Below are positions 15,606 to 22,888 of a DNA stretch of 22,899 nt, piece after piece. The stretch comes from Myxococcales bacterium (GTDB lineage: Bacteria; Myxococcota; Myxococcia; Myxococcales; Myxococcaceae). Position numbers and translations under genes: made by a program. The number at the start of each line of letters is the position of its first letter. Position 1 is the stretch's first letter. The notes beneath the pieces are model-generated. The model saw nothing but the letters and a program-made list of their open reading frames with translations. It was not told where the DNA came from and did no database searches. The DNA lies in assembly GCA_003153055.1 (NCBI GenBank), contig PMBV01000270.1, positions 1 through 22,899 on the forward strand, read 5' to 3'.

Positions 15606-16276
15606 TCCTTGAGGTCCGGCGCGCGATTCAGGGCGCAGTTGGGTGTCTTCGACGCGGTCGGCGATCCCGATGGTGAGCGAACAGGGAGGTCGGTGGGAGG
15701 CGCGCCACGGCCCGAGCGACCGATGGCGACGGGTGCGTAGAGCCTCGCATGGCCCTGTCGACCCCTCGAAGACCAGCGTCGGTAACGGAGTACTGATTCG
15801 TACACCGTGATGACGCGCTGGGAGACCTCTTGCCACCGAGGAGGAGGGTCCGGCCAACGGGCGCCGAGCGGCGAGCACGCATTGAACGTCGAGGGCGGGC
15901 CCCGGTCCAACCACCGAGGCCGTCTGGCCAGCGCCTCGCCCCCAGGGCAGTGGCAGCAATCATCGAGCCATAGCCCCAACTCAACTCGAGAAGGGCGCTC
16001 TCTCGAGGCCAGGTCCGTGGCTCGCGAGTATGCGAAGAGGGAATTGCGCTCCATTGCGTGAGCCGAGAGCCTCGCGGCAGTGACGTGCGGGTCGTCTTCT
16101 CGAAGCGCGCTCGACGGCAGCTCGACACCGCCGTCGCCTGTGGCGAGAGCACCGCGGTGCACCGCACCTCTTCGGGGGATGAGGTGATGCGGGCGGTGAA
16201 GCTCTTGCTGAGCCGGAGCGTAGTCGGCATGCGGGCCGACGTGGTCAGCACCTCTCGGTCCTGACGCGAGAGCGCC
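15606..16276. other. Gene-poor spacer with palindromic repeat copy 3
   Basis: About 670 bases between the toxin-like ORF and the stop of the glycosyltransferase-like gene. Repeat copy 3 lies at 15782-15938. Short ORFs occur on both strands (for example 16058-16264 plus), but none shows a domain, a ribosome site or coding-like composition. No immunity protein for the toxin domain could be recognised here. Confidence 0.5.
15782..15938 (+). repeat. Palindromic repeat element, copy 3
   Basis: Same orientation as copy 2. The right palindrome arm CCGTGATGAC is intact while the left arm has lost three bases (GTAACGG in place of GTCATCACGG). The stretch from CGGAGTACTG through the right arm is identical to copy 2 over 29 bases, and the following body aligns for about 125 bases to a shared end at CTGGCCAGC-CTCG (GCGCCTCG here, GCCCCTCG in copy 2). 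Body similarity by eye is about 65-75 percent. Confidence 0.7.
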
Positions 16277-18448
16277 TCACCCCACGCTGGGCGCCACCGC
16301 CACCGTCGACGGACGCGCCGTAGCCGCCAGCTGGAGCAGGGCGATGGCGACGAGCGTGGTGAGCAGCACCACCGTGTCCATCTTGAAATGCGCTCCGACG
16401 TCTCCGGTGAAGCTGGTGAAGAACGACGCCACGCACATGCCCAGCAACAACAGCCAGGTGACTCGGCCGGTTCGCGACACCTCGGCGCCGGGCCGCTCCT
16501 CCGCCAGCACAGCCAGAAAGAACACCGAGTGGAGATAGTAATTGGCTGGGTTGAACACCACCGGCACCAGCGCCACGCCCCACGCGGCCGCCACCTCAGG
16601 CCGCGCCCGCCGCACCACCATCGCGACCAGCCCCAGCGAGGCAACGACAATAGCCAACCACCCACCCCGGCTCGACGTCACCCAGGTCCGTACCGAGAGG
16701 TTGTTGACGTGGTTGTCTCGGTCGAGGAGGCCCACCTTGCGCAGCCACTCCGCCCAGGCATCGACACCGAAGACGGCGGTGGACACGCCGACCAGCACCA
16801 CCGTCGCCAGCCCGGCACCGAGCACCACCTGAAAGAAGCCCCGGTGCTGGGCGAGGAAGGCTCGCGGCTTGAAGGTCCCCGCCCGGAGCGACTCCACGAG
16901 CGCGAAGGCCACCGGCATGGCCAGCGTCACCAGTGCCATGGCTGGGAAGGCGCGAATGAGGGCGCTGTACGCAAGCAATGCCCCCGCGAGCACGTGGTGC
17001 TGGCGTCTCAGCGCCCAGACACCCAAGCACCACAATGCGAGCCAGTCGTGCCGGAGCGCCGCGCCGAACCAGTTGCTCCCGAACTGGTAGAAGTCCATCG
17101 CGCCGAACAGCGTCATCGCCACCAGGGCCGTGCGAGCGCCGAACGCGCGGAACAGCGCCATGAAGGCCAGCGCCACCAGGGCCGCGTCGAGCGCCACGCC
17201 CAACCACAGCGCCACATCAGACGCGACCGACCACGAGAAGAGCAGCCGCGCCGCGAGGAACCACACCGGAGTCGCGTTGCCTCCGTGGTCGTTCATCGAG
17301 CCCAGGAAGCCTCCGTCGCCCATGGCCCGGCGGAAGTAGCCCATGTCTTCCACGAAGGCGGCCCAGCGCGCGGGGGTGAAACGGGCCCGCACCGCCTCGA
17401 GGTGGCTCCGGGCTTGGCGAACCGTGGTGACCTCGTGGGTGCGGAGGTCGCGGAGCGCCGTATCACCCATCGCGTCGAGACCGCCGCGGTCCTCGGCCAC
17501 CACCATCGTGCTGGCGGCGTACACTCCGTCGAAGCGCAGCTCGGGGAAGTACTTGGCGATGGGGTAGTACGTGCGCATGTCGTAGTGATGCAGGTAGGTC
17601 GGCCGCCCCTTTCCCGCGTCGAAGAACTGGGGCCACCCCAAGTTCAAGAAGCACGACAGGCCCAGCACCGCCGCGGCGCCGAGCACGCCCATCACCACCC
17701 CTCGATGGGCCGGAGCCCGAGGCCAGGGCGACACCTCGCGCCCCACGGCTAGCGCCGCCATCAGCGCCGCCACCGCCCGCAAGAAATCCACCCGAGGTGC
17801 CGCAGGAGAAACCCCGAAGGCCTCGGTGGCCACCGACAGGGCGCCCAGCGCCACCACCCCAGAGAGGAAGACCACTCGCCTCGAGGAGCTCTCCTGGCTG
17901 GTTAGGAGCAGCAGCGCGCCGACGGCCACCAGCACCCAGGCCCACTTCACGTCGAGGGGGTGTCTGGGGAGCCACCGGGGGTAGACGAGCTTCGAGCCCC
18001 AGGTGGAGCCCGAGAAGACCTCGACCTCGCTCACGCTGTAGCGCCCGTCTCCACCCGAGGCGGTGAGCCGAATGAAGCGGGCGCTCACCTGAGGGAGCCG
18101 TTGGTCTCGCGTCTGAAGGCCCGGGGTCCCAACTGGAGGTGCCCTCCACCATGGCTGCCAGGTGACACCGTCAGCCGACACCTCGAGCGAGTAGTCGTCG
18201 TTGTTGTCACCCTGGAGCGCCGCGCCGTCGAGCGTGGTGAGCTGGCCGAGGTCCCACACCACCGGCTCGTTCGCCCCCAGCCTCGTCACCCCGCCGCTCA
18301 GCCAGTCGGCGCCGTCGAACATCGCTTGCCCGTCGGTCAACAGCGGGCTGCCGCCAGACAGGGGAGGCCTCAGGGCCAGCACATTCTCTGCGTGACTCGC
18401 GGTGGCGAGCAGGGCCACCACTCCGAGGACCGGGCGAAAGAGGCGCAC
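16277..18448 (-). CDS. Membrane protein with N-terminal discoidin-like domain and GT87-like multi-span core
   Basis: 723 residues from a GTG at 18448. Residues 1-20 are a signal peptide (RLFRPVLGVVALLATASHAE). Residues about 25-150 resemble an F5/8 type C (discoidin) domain: PVVWDLGQLTTLDG, YSLEVSADGVTWQPWW, ARFIRLTASGGDGRYSVSEV. From about 170 on there are roughly ten hydrophobic spans. A long periplasmic loop contains YLHHYDMRTYYPIAKYFPEL, and later YSALIRAFPAMALVTLA and VVFNPANYYLHSVFF resemble the polyprenyl-phosphate-sugar-dependent mannosyltransferase-like families (GT87/GT-C). It may transfer a sugar on the periplasmic side, with the discoidin domain binding glycans. Acceptor and donor are unknown. 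It is divergent from the XRE-cupin gene. Confidence 0.7.
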   Translation of the reverse strand: MRLFRPVLGVVALLATASHAENVLALRPPLSGGSPLLTDGQAMFDGADWLSGGVTRLGANEPVVWDLGQLTTLDGAALQGDNNDDYSLEVSADGVTWQPWWRAPPVGTPGLQTRDQRLPQVSARFIRLTASGGDGRYSVSEVEVFSGSTWGSKLVYPRWLPRHPLDVKWAWVLVAVGALLLLTSQESSSRRVVFLSGVVALGALSVATEAFGVSPAAPRVDFLRAVAALMAALAVGREVSPWPRAPAHRGVVMGVLGAAAVLGLSCFLNLGWPQFFDAGKGRPTYLHHYDMRTYYPIAKYFPELRFDGVYAASTMVVAEDRGGLDAMGDTALRDLRTHEVTTVRQARSHLEAVRARFTPARWAAFVEDMGYFRRAMGDGGFLGSMNDHGGNATPVWFLAARLLFSWSVASDVALWLGVALDAALVALAFMALFRAFGARTALVAMTLFGAMDFYQFGSNWFGAALRHDWLALWCLGVWALRRQHHVLAGALLAYSALIRAFPAMALVTLAMPVAFALVESLRAGTFKPRAFLAQHRGFFQVVLGAGLATVVLVGVSTAVFGVDAWAEWLRKVGLLDRDNHVNNLSVRTWVTSSRGGWLAIVVASLGLVAMVVRRARPEVAAAWGVALVPVVFNPANYYLHSVFFLAVLAEERPGAEVSRTGRVTWLLLLGMCVASFFTSFTGDVGAHFKMDTVVLLTTLVAIALLQLAATARPSTVAVAPSVG

Positions 18449-18502
18449 GGAGGTCGCTTAGCAGGCCTCCGGGGCCACGACGAGGCCCGCCGTGGGCCCC
18501 GT

Positions 18503-18531
18503 TTGACAACTCCAGGCCCTGAAGCTACGCT
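18503..18531 (+). promoter_or_regulatory. Sigma-70-type promoter of the XRE-cupin/leuCD unit
   Basis: TTGACA (18503-18508, perfect -35), a 17-base spacer, then TACGCT (18526-18531). Transcription would start near 18538, 27 bases before the ATG at 18565. Just upstream (18472-18500) GGGGCCACG and CGTGGGCCCC form an imperfect inverted repeat in the divergent intergenic region, a possible binding site or a GC hairpin. Confidence 0.65.
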
Positions 18532-18564
18532 GCAGACACTTTCGTACGGCTCAAGTCACTCACG

Positions 18565-19140
18565 ATGGAACCCAAGCACCAGTTCGGCGAGAAAATCCGC
18601 GAGATTCGAGAGCGTCGAGCGCTCACGCTGAAGGACGTCGCCCAGCGCGCGGGCCTGAGCGAGAGCCTCATCTCGCAGATCGAGCGGAACAAGGTAGCGC
18701 CGGCCATCGACACGCTCTTGGCCATCGTCGACGTGTTGGACATCGACCTCGAGTACCTGTTCCGCGACTTCAAGCGGGAGCGGCAGGTGAACCTGGTGCG
18801 CAAGGCCGATCGCCAGCGGGTGGTGCTGAAGAAGATGACCTACGAGCAGCTCTCGCGAGTCGAAGGCAGCGACGAGGACCACGGCATCGAGGCCTACTTC
18901 CTGGAAATCAAACCCGGGGGTGAGAGCGAGAGCGCCGAGTACGGGCACGCTGGCAAGGAGCTGGGCGTGGTCATCAGCGGGGCCGGTGACTTCACCATCG
19001 GCACCAAGACGTACCAGCTCAAAGAAGGAGACAGCATCTCCTTCGCCTCGAACGTGCCGCACGTCTTCCGCAACACCGGCCCTGGGCCGCTGAGGGCCTT
19101 CTGGGTGGTGACTCCGCCCAAGGGGTACTTCGGGAAGTAG
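18565..19140 (+). CDS. XRE-family regulator with C-terminal cupin domain
   Basis: 191 residues. The HTH (about 8-62) reads FGEKIREIRERRALTLKDVA, then LSESLISQIERNKVAPAIDT, a textbook Cro/XRE fold. The cupin_2 domain (about 105-185) has YFLEIKPGGESESAEYGHAG, ELGVVISGAGDFTIG and EGDSISFASNVPHVFRNTG. Proteins of this architecture sense a small metabolite through the cupin and regulate adjacent catabolic or biosynthetic genes. It has a strong TTGACA promoter but no clear ribosome site. The leuC start follows its stop by 41 bases on the same strand, so it probably is cotranscribed with and regulates leuCD, with an isopropylmalate-like or branched-chain keto acid as a plausible but unproven ligand. 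Confidence 0.9.
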   Translation: MEPKHQFGEKIREIRERRALTLKDVAQRAGLSESLISQIERNKVAPAIDTLLAIVDVLDIDLEYLFRDFKRERQVNLVRKADRQRVVLKKMTYEQLSRVEGSDEDHGIEAYFLEIKPGGESESAEYGHAGKELGVVISGAGDFTIGTKTYQLKEGDSISFASNVPHVFRNTGPGPLRAFWVVTPPKGYFGK

Positions 19141-19181
19141 CTGTCTTTGGTTTCGTCACCAGGAGTCACAAGGAGAACGTC

Positions 19182-20468
19182 ATGGGAAAGACCATCGCCG
19201 AGAAAATCTTCGCCGCCCACCTGGTAGACGAGCCCTTCGAGGACTGCGCCGTCCTCAAGCTCGACCGGGTGTTCTGCCATGAGATTACGACGCCCATCGC
19301 GGTGCTCGACCTGGTGAAGCGCGGCAAGGACCGGGTCTTCGACGCCGATCGCATCAAGGCCGTCATCGACCACGTCACCCCGGCCAAAGATTCCAAGACG
19401 GCCGAGCAGGGCAAGGTGCTGCGTGACTGGGCCCTCCGCAACGGCATCAAAGACTTCTTCGACGTGGGGCAGAACGGCGTGTGTCACGCGCTGTTCCCCG
19501 AGAAGGGCTACGTGCGCCCCGGCTTCACAGTCATCATGGGTGACTCGCACACGTGCACCCACGGGGCCTTCGGAGCCTTCGCGGCGGGCGTCGGCACCAC
19601 CGACCTCGAGGTGGGCCTGCTCAAGGGCGTGTGCGCCTTCAAGCACCCCAAGACCATCAAGATTTCGCTCACCGGCACACTGCGCCCGGGCGTCTACGCG
19701 AAAGACGTCATCCTCTTCGTCATCGGGAAGCTCGGGGTTGCGGGCGCCACCGACCGGGTGGTGGAGTTCAGCGGCCCGGTGGTCGACGCGATGAGCATGG
19801 AGAGCCGCATGACCCTGTGCAACATGGCGGTCGAGGCCGGGGGCACCTCGGGCATTTGCCAGCCCGACCAGACGACCGTCGAGTACCTCTGGCCCTTCAT
19901 CGAGAAGGACTACGCGTCGAAGGCCGCCGCCCTCGAGGCGTTCACGAAGTGGAGCTCGGACGCCGACGCCAGCTACGAGAAGGTGTTGTCCTTCGACCTC
20001 ACCAGCCTCGAGCCGCAGGTCACCTTCGGCAACCGGCCCGACCAGGTCAAGGCGGTGGGTGAGCTGAAGGGCACCAAGGTCGATCAAATCTACTTGGGGA
20101 GCTGCACCAACGGCCGCATCGAAGACATCCGCGCCGCCGCCGAGGTCATCAAAGGCAAACACATCGCGCCGGGGGTGCGGGCCATCGTCTCGCCGGCGAC
20201 TCCGGCGGTGTATTCGAAGGCCCTCGAGGAAGGCCTCATCAAGGTGCTGATGGACGCGGGCTTCTGCGTGACGAACCCCACCTGTGGCGCCTGCCTGGGC
20301 ATGTCGAACGGCGTGCTGGCCGACGGTGAGGTGTGCGCGTCGACGACCAACCGCAACTTCTACGGCCGCATGGGGAAGGGCGGCACGGTGCACCTGATGA
20401 GCCCGGCGACGGCAGCGGCGAGCGCGGTCGCTGGTGAAATCGTCAATTCCTCCCTCTTCAACGCCTGA
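19182..20468 (+). CDS. leuC: 3-isopropylmalate dehydratase large subunit (archaeal/HacA-type LeuC)
   Basis: 428 residues with a strong ribosome site AAGGAG 6 bases before the ATG. The [4Fe-4S] ligands are visible: Cys308 in YLGSCTNGRIED, Cys368 and Cys371 in NPTCGACLG. Other aconitase-family blocks are MGDSHTCTHGAFGAFAAGVG (119-138) and GRMGKGGTVHLMSPATAAA (395-413). The large subunit pairs with LeuD to isomerise 2-isopropylmalate to 3-isopropylmalate in leucine synthesis. At 428 residues it is the short form found in archaea and in the homoaconitase/2,3-dimethylmalate dehydratase group; E. coli LeuC is about 466. A related hydro-lyase substrate therefore cannot be excluded. leuD follows after 17 bases; the cupin regulator precedes it. 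leuA and leuB are not in the window. Confidence 0.93.
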   Translation: MGKTIAEKIFAAHLVDEPFEDCAVLKLDRVFCHEITTPIAVLDLVKRGKDRVFDADRIKAVIDHVTPAKDSKTAEQGKVLRDWALRNGIKDFFDVGQNGVCHALFPEKGYVRPGFTVIMGDSHTCTHGAFGAFAAGVGTTDLEVGLLKGVCAFKHPKTIKISLTGTLRPGVYAKDVILFVIGKLGVAGATDRVVEFSGPVVDAMSMESRMTLCNMAVEAGGTSGICQPDQTTVEYLWPFIEKDYASKAAALEAFTKWSSDADASYEKVLSFDLTSLEPQVTFGNRPDQVKAVGELKGTKVDQIYLGSCTNGRIEDIRAAAEVIKGKHIAPGVRAIVSPATPAVYSKALEEGLIKVLMDAGFCVTNPTCGACLGMSNGVLADGEVCASTTNRNFYGRMGKGGTVHLMSPATAAASAVAGEIVNSSLFNA

Positions 20469-20485
20469 CCCACACGGAGCCAGCC

Positions 20486-21010
20486 ATGAAAGCCTTTGGA
20501 GGCAACGTCCTCTTCCTGGACCGTAGCGACATCAACACCGATGAGATTCTCCCCGCCCGTTACATGAACGAGGCGACCAAGGCGGCGCTCAAGCCGCACT
20601 GCCTCGAGGACCTCAAGGTCGAGGGCTTCGACGCGCGGCGCGATGTGCCGGGCAAGTCGGTCATTATCACCCGGGCCAACTTCGGCTGTGGCTCCTCGCG
20701 GGAGCATGCCCCGTGGACGCTCGAGGAGAACGGCATTCACGTGGTCATCGCGCAGAGCTTCGCCCGCATCTTCAGGCAGAACATGTTCAACTGCGGGATG
20801 CTGGCCATCGAGCTGCCCGAGGCCACCATCAACGAACTCTTCCAGCGCTTCGGAGCCAAGGGAGCGAGCCTGAGCCTCGACGTCGCCTCGTCGACCTTCG
20901 AGCTCCAGGCCGGCGGCGAGAAGAAGGCCTTCTCGTTTCAGGTCGCCCCGTTCGATCGCGCGCTGGTGCAGGCCGGCGGCTGGGTCGACTACGCCGACGC
21001 TCGGTACTGA
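20486..21010 (+). CDS. leuD: 3-isopropylmalate dehydratase small subunit (LeuD-like)
   Basis: 174 residues, with CGGAG about 7 bases before the ATG. The swivel-domain signature is clear: SDINTDEILPARYM (14-27), then NFGCGSSREHAPWTLEENGI (65-84), then QSFARIFRQNMFNCGMLAIEL. It forms the second subunit of the isomerase with the gene before it, 17 bases away. E. coli LeuD is about 201 residues; this is the short archaeal-type form. The loop after ARY, which discriminates isopropylmalate from homoaconitate in archaeal enzymes, reads MNEATKAAL instead of the usual archaeal YLVY- or YLRT-type sequences, so substrate preference is uncertain. The next gene, a methyltransferase, is 88 bases on. Confidence 0.92.
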   Translation: MKAFGGNVLFLDRSDINTDEILPARYMNEATKAALKPHCLEDLKVEGFDARRDVPGKSVIITRANFGCGSSREHAPWTLEENGIHVVIAQSFARIFRQNMFNCGMLAIELPEATINELFQRFGAKGASLSLDVASSTFELQAGGEKKAFSFQVAPFDRALVQAGGWVDYADARY

Positions 21011-21067
21011 GGTTGCGCCGGGGCCTGTGCCCTCGTTTGTGCGGTCCTCCCAAGAGATGTTGAGCTA

Positions 21068-21093
21068 GGCTCCATTCCCCAGCGATTGGAGCC
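21068..21093 (+). promoter_or_regulatory. Leader hairpin covering the methyltransferase ribosome site
   Basis: GGCTCCA (21068-21074) and TGGAGCC (21087-21093) form a perfect 7-bp stem with a 12-base loop. The GGAG at 21088-21091, 7 bases before the ATG at 21099, is the only plausible Shine-Dalgarno and lies in the 3' arm. If folded, it would hide the ribosome site. It could also be an operator. Confidence 0.4.
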
Positions 21094-21098
21094 CGCCC

Positions 21099-22034
21099 AT
21101 GAACGTCAAAACGTACACCGCGATGCGCACGTCGCCTTTGGGCTTCCTGCGCGATGCCCGCGAGCTGTGGAAGGTCAGGACCCGCAATCTCGAGGCGCAA
21201 GCCGGGCGGGCGGCTGAGCAGGCCCGCAAGTTCGACGCCGAGATTGCGACCGAGCTGGGCTCCGGGCTGGCGGGGAAGAAGGTGTTGATCATCGGCCCTG
21301 GTCAGACGCTGCGCGAGTGGTGGTCGTACTCATCGCTGGGCGCGGACGTCGTGGGCATCGACCTCGACGTGGTGCCGGTGGGGTTCGACTTGCCGGCGTA
21401 CGTGAAGCTCCTGCGGTCCAACGGCCCGGTGCGCTTCGCCAAGACGGTAGGCCGCAAGGTGTTGCGCATCGACCACGCCTACGAGACGGCGCTGGCGAAG
21501 GCGCTGGGCGTCGAGAAGCTCCGACCGGGGAAGCTGATCGCCGCTGACGCCTCGAAGCTCCCGTTCTCCCAGGGTGAGTTCGACGTGGTCTTCTCGTTCT
21601 CGGTCTTCGAGCACCTCGAGTCGCCGACCTTGGTGATGAAAGAGATTTCCCGGGTTCTCCGCCCCGGTGGTTTCGCGTTCATCTCGACGCACCTCTACGC
21701 GGCCGAGGGAGGGTGTCACGACCTCCGCATCTTCTCGGGCAACCGGAAGGAGATTCCCCTGTGGGCGCACCTGCGGCCTCAGCACCAGCACACGGTGCAG
21801 GAGGGCTGCTACATGAACAAGCTGCGGACCTCTGACTTCGAGCGCCAGTTCAAGGAGACCTGGGGCGAGGGGGTGCGTTTCCAGCTCGAGCCCCACCACG
21901 CGGCATTCGACGCGGAGCTGCGAGCGGCGCTGCCGGAGTTGCGGAAGAACGGCGAGCTCGAGAGCTACACCGACGAGGAGTTACTCTCGGTGAACCTCAT
22001 CGCCCGGTGGAAGCGCGAAGCCCGGCCGTCGTGA
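21099..22034 (+). CDS. Class I SAM-dependent methyltransferase
   Basis: 311 residues. A Rossmann motif I appears as KKVLIIGPGQTLREWW (60-75), followed by ADVVGIDLDVVP (82-93), whose acidic residue binds the SAM ribose. FDVVFSFSVFEHLESP (161-176) is the methyltransferase motif for class I small-molecule enzymes, with the VLRPGGFAFISTHLY block (187-200). This places it in the UbiE/Methyltransf_11 group. The N-terminal 50 residues are a charged helix, and a C-terminal lobe (210-311) has EGCYMNKLRTSDFERQF. The acceptor is unknown; small-molecule or glycan methylation is possible. It has its own intergenic region with a hairpin over the ribosome site, so it is probably not part of the leuCD unit. 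A small membrane protein follows. Confidence 0.88.
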   Translation: MNVKTYTAMRTSPLGFLRDARELWKVRTRNLEAQAGRAAEQARKFDAEIATELGSGLAGKKVLIIGPGQTLREWWSYSSLGADVVGIDLDVVPVGFDLPAYVKLLRSNGPVRFAKTVGRKVLRIDHAYETALAKALGVEKLRPGKLIAADASKLPFSQGEFDVVFSFSVFEHLESPTLVMKEISRVLRPGGFAFISTHLYAAEGGCHDLRIFSGNRKEIPLWAHLRPQHQHTVQEGCYMNKLRTSDFERQFKETWGEGVRFQLEPHHAAFDAELRAALPELRKNGELESYTDEELLSVNLIARWKREARPS

Positions 22035-22054
22035 CGCGGCGGGGGGCTCCGTGG

Positions 22055-22060
22055 TAGCTT
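22055..22060 (+). promoter_or_regulatory. Possible -10 element for a leaderless small gene
   Basis: TAGCTT ends 7 bases before the GTG at 22068, with GTGACG 18 bases upstream as a possible -35 (4 of 6). This spacing would start the transcript at or next to the start codon. No ribosome site is visible, which agrees with leaderless translation, but the match is weak. Confidence 0.3.
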
Positions 22061-22067
22061 CTTCCGT

Positions 22068-22244
22068 GTGGAGAAGGCGCTCCTCCTGACAATCGCGGTG
22101 GCCCTGGTCATGGTGCCCATTTGGGCGGCGAGGGATCCCAGCCCGCTCCGGGGCATCAAGAAGACGATAGTCGGCATCATCGCGTTCGATGTATTCTATT
22201 TGTTTTTGGTGCGGTACGTGCTGCCGTACGTCTCCAGCACATAA
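22068..22244 (+). CDS. Small predicted membrane protein (58 aa)
   Basis: GTG start, TAA stop. VEKALLLTIAVALVMVPIWA forms one hydrophobic helix, a short basic loop (ARDPSPLRGIKKT) follows, and a second helix is IVGIIAFDVFYLFLVRYVLP, ending YVSST. Two helices joined by a positively charged loop imply both termini outside and the loop in the cytoplasm. The residue pattern, unlike random frames of this GC-rich DNA, strongly supports coding. There is no ribosome site; a TAGCTT 7 bases upstream suggests a leaderless message. It follows the methyltransferase by 33 bases. No family recognised. Confidence 0.65.
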   Translation: MEKALLLTIAVALVMVPIWAARDPSPLRGIKKTIVGIIAFDVFYLFLVRYVLPYVSST

Positions 22245-22341
22245 GGCGACAAAGCGCGTTTGCGTCACCTCAGTCTGCAGTGCCAAAGATCGTCCTATGG
22301 GCGGCGTTTTCACCTCTTTCCCCCGCCCTTCTCCTCGAGGA

Positions 22342-22888
22342 GAAGGGGGCCCGCTCTAGGGCCGCGGGGCCCTGGACGACCGCACTGCCTACGGTCGCCT
22401 TCTGGGTGGCTGAACGTTGGAGGGGCGTGGCGCCTCGCTCGGGCCTCCACCACCGCCGCGGTTGACTCTGAGCTTTGAGCTTCTGGGTTCAGGCAATGCC
22501 CTTGGTCTTGGGCCCTCTGCCCGTCAAGGACACGGCGGATGACCTGTTGACGGAATGAGGTGCAGAACAGTTCGGCATGGACGGTGCCGGCAGGTGCGAT
22601 GAAGGCGGCGGCTGGGCAGGGGCAAACGCGTTTCCGGCCGGGGACCAACGTGGGCCTGGGCGCTCCTGTTCTGAGAGCGGACTCCGGCTCCGCGGACGTC
22701 CTTGACCAGCAGAGGGCCCAAGACCGAGGGCATTGCCTGAACCCTGAAGCTCCCGAGTCAGAGTGAACTGGGGCGGTGGTGGAGGCCCCGACGAGCCGCC
22801 ACGCCACTCCAGCGTTCAGTCACCCAGGAGGCGACCGTAGGCAGCGCGGTCGTCCCGGGCCCCGCGGCCCTATGAGCGGGCCCCCTTC
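22342..22888. repeat. Long imperfect inverted repeat (arms about 190 bp, central spacer about 166 bp)
   Basis: The left arm 22342-22531 and the reverse complement of 22698-22888 align almost end to end with roughly 85-90 percent identity by eye. Landmarks in order are GAAGGGGGCCCGCTC, AGGGCCGCGGGGCCC, GACGACCGC, CTGCCTACGGTCGCC, GGCCTCCACCACCGCC, GTTCAGGCAATGCCCT, GGTCTTGGGCCCTCTGC and GTCAAGGAC. The spacer 22532-22697 shows no symmetry. ORFs across it are symmetric artefacts of the arms. No transposase is visible in the window. The right outer edge is 11 bases from the window end, so the unit may extend further. Confidence 0.85.

Noticed and set aside
16058..16264. Plus-strand ORF of 68 codons as a possible immunity or regulatory gene
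   Set aside because: No ribosome site, no recognisable pattern, and too far from the toxin with a repeat in between.
15066..16665. Minus-strand frames 15066-15959, 15374-16162 and 15628-16665
   Set aside because: They cross the toxin ORF antisense, repeat copy 3 and the glycosyltransferase-like gene, with no domain, so an immunity gene was not claimed.
16388..17752. Plus-strand open frame of 454 codons
   Set aside because: Antisense to membrane spans of the glycosyltransferase-like gene; translation is His/Arg/Gln-rich.
18894..20393. Minus-strand open frame of 499 codons
   Set aside because: Antisense to leuC and the cupin gene, whose families and iron-sulphur ligands are unambiguous.
22310..22807. 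Minus-strand open frame of 165 codons at the right edge
   Set aside because: It runs through both arms and the spacer of the inverted repeat; its ends mirror each other because of the repeat, with no independent coding support.
22342..22888. Retron msr-msd locus
   Set aside because: Myxobacteria carry retrons, but no reverse transcriptase gene is visible nearby, and the arms are far longer than retron a1/a2 repeats.
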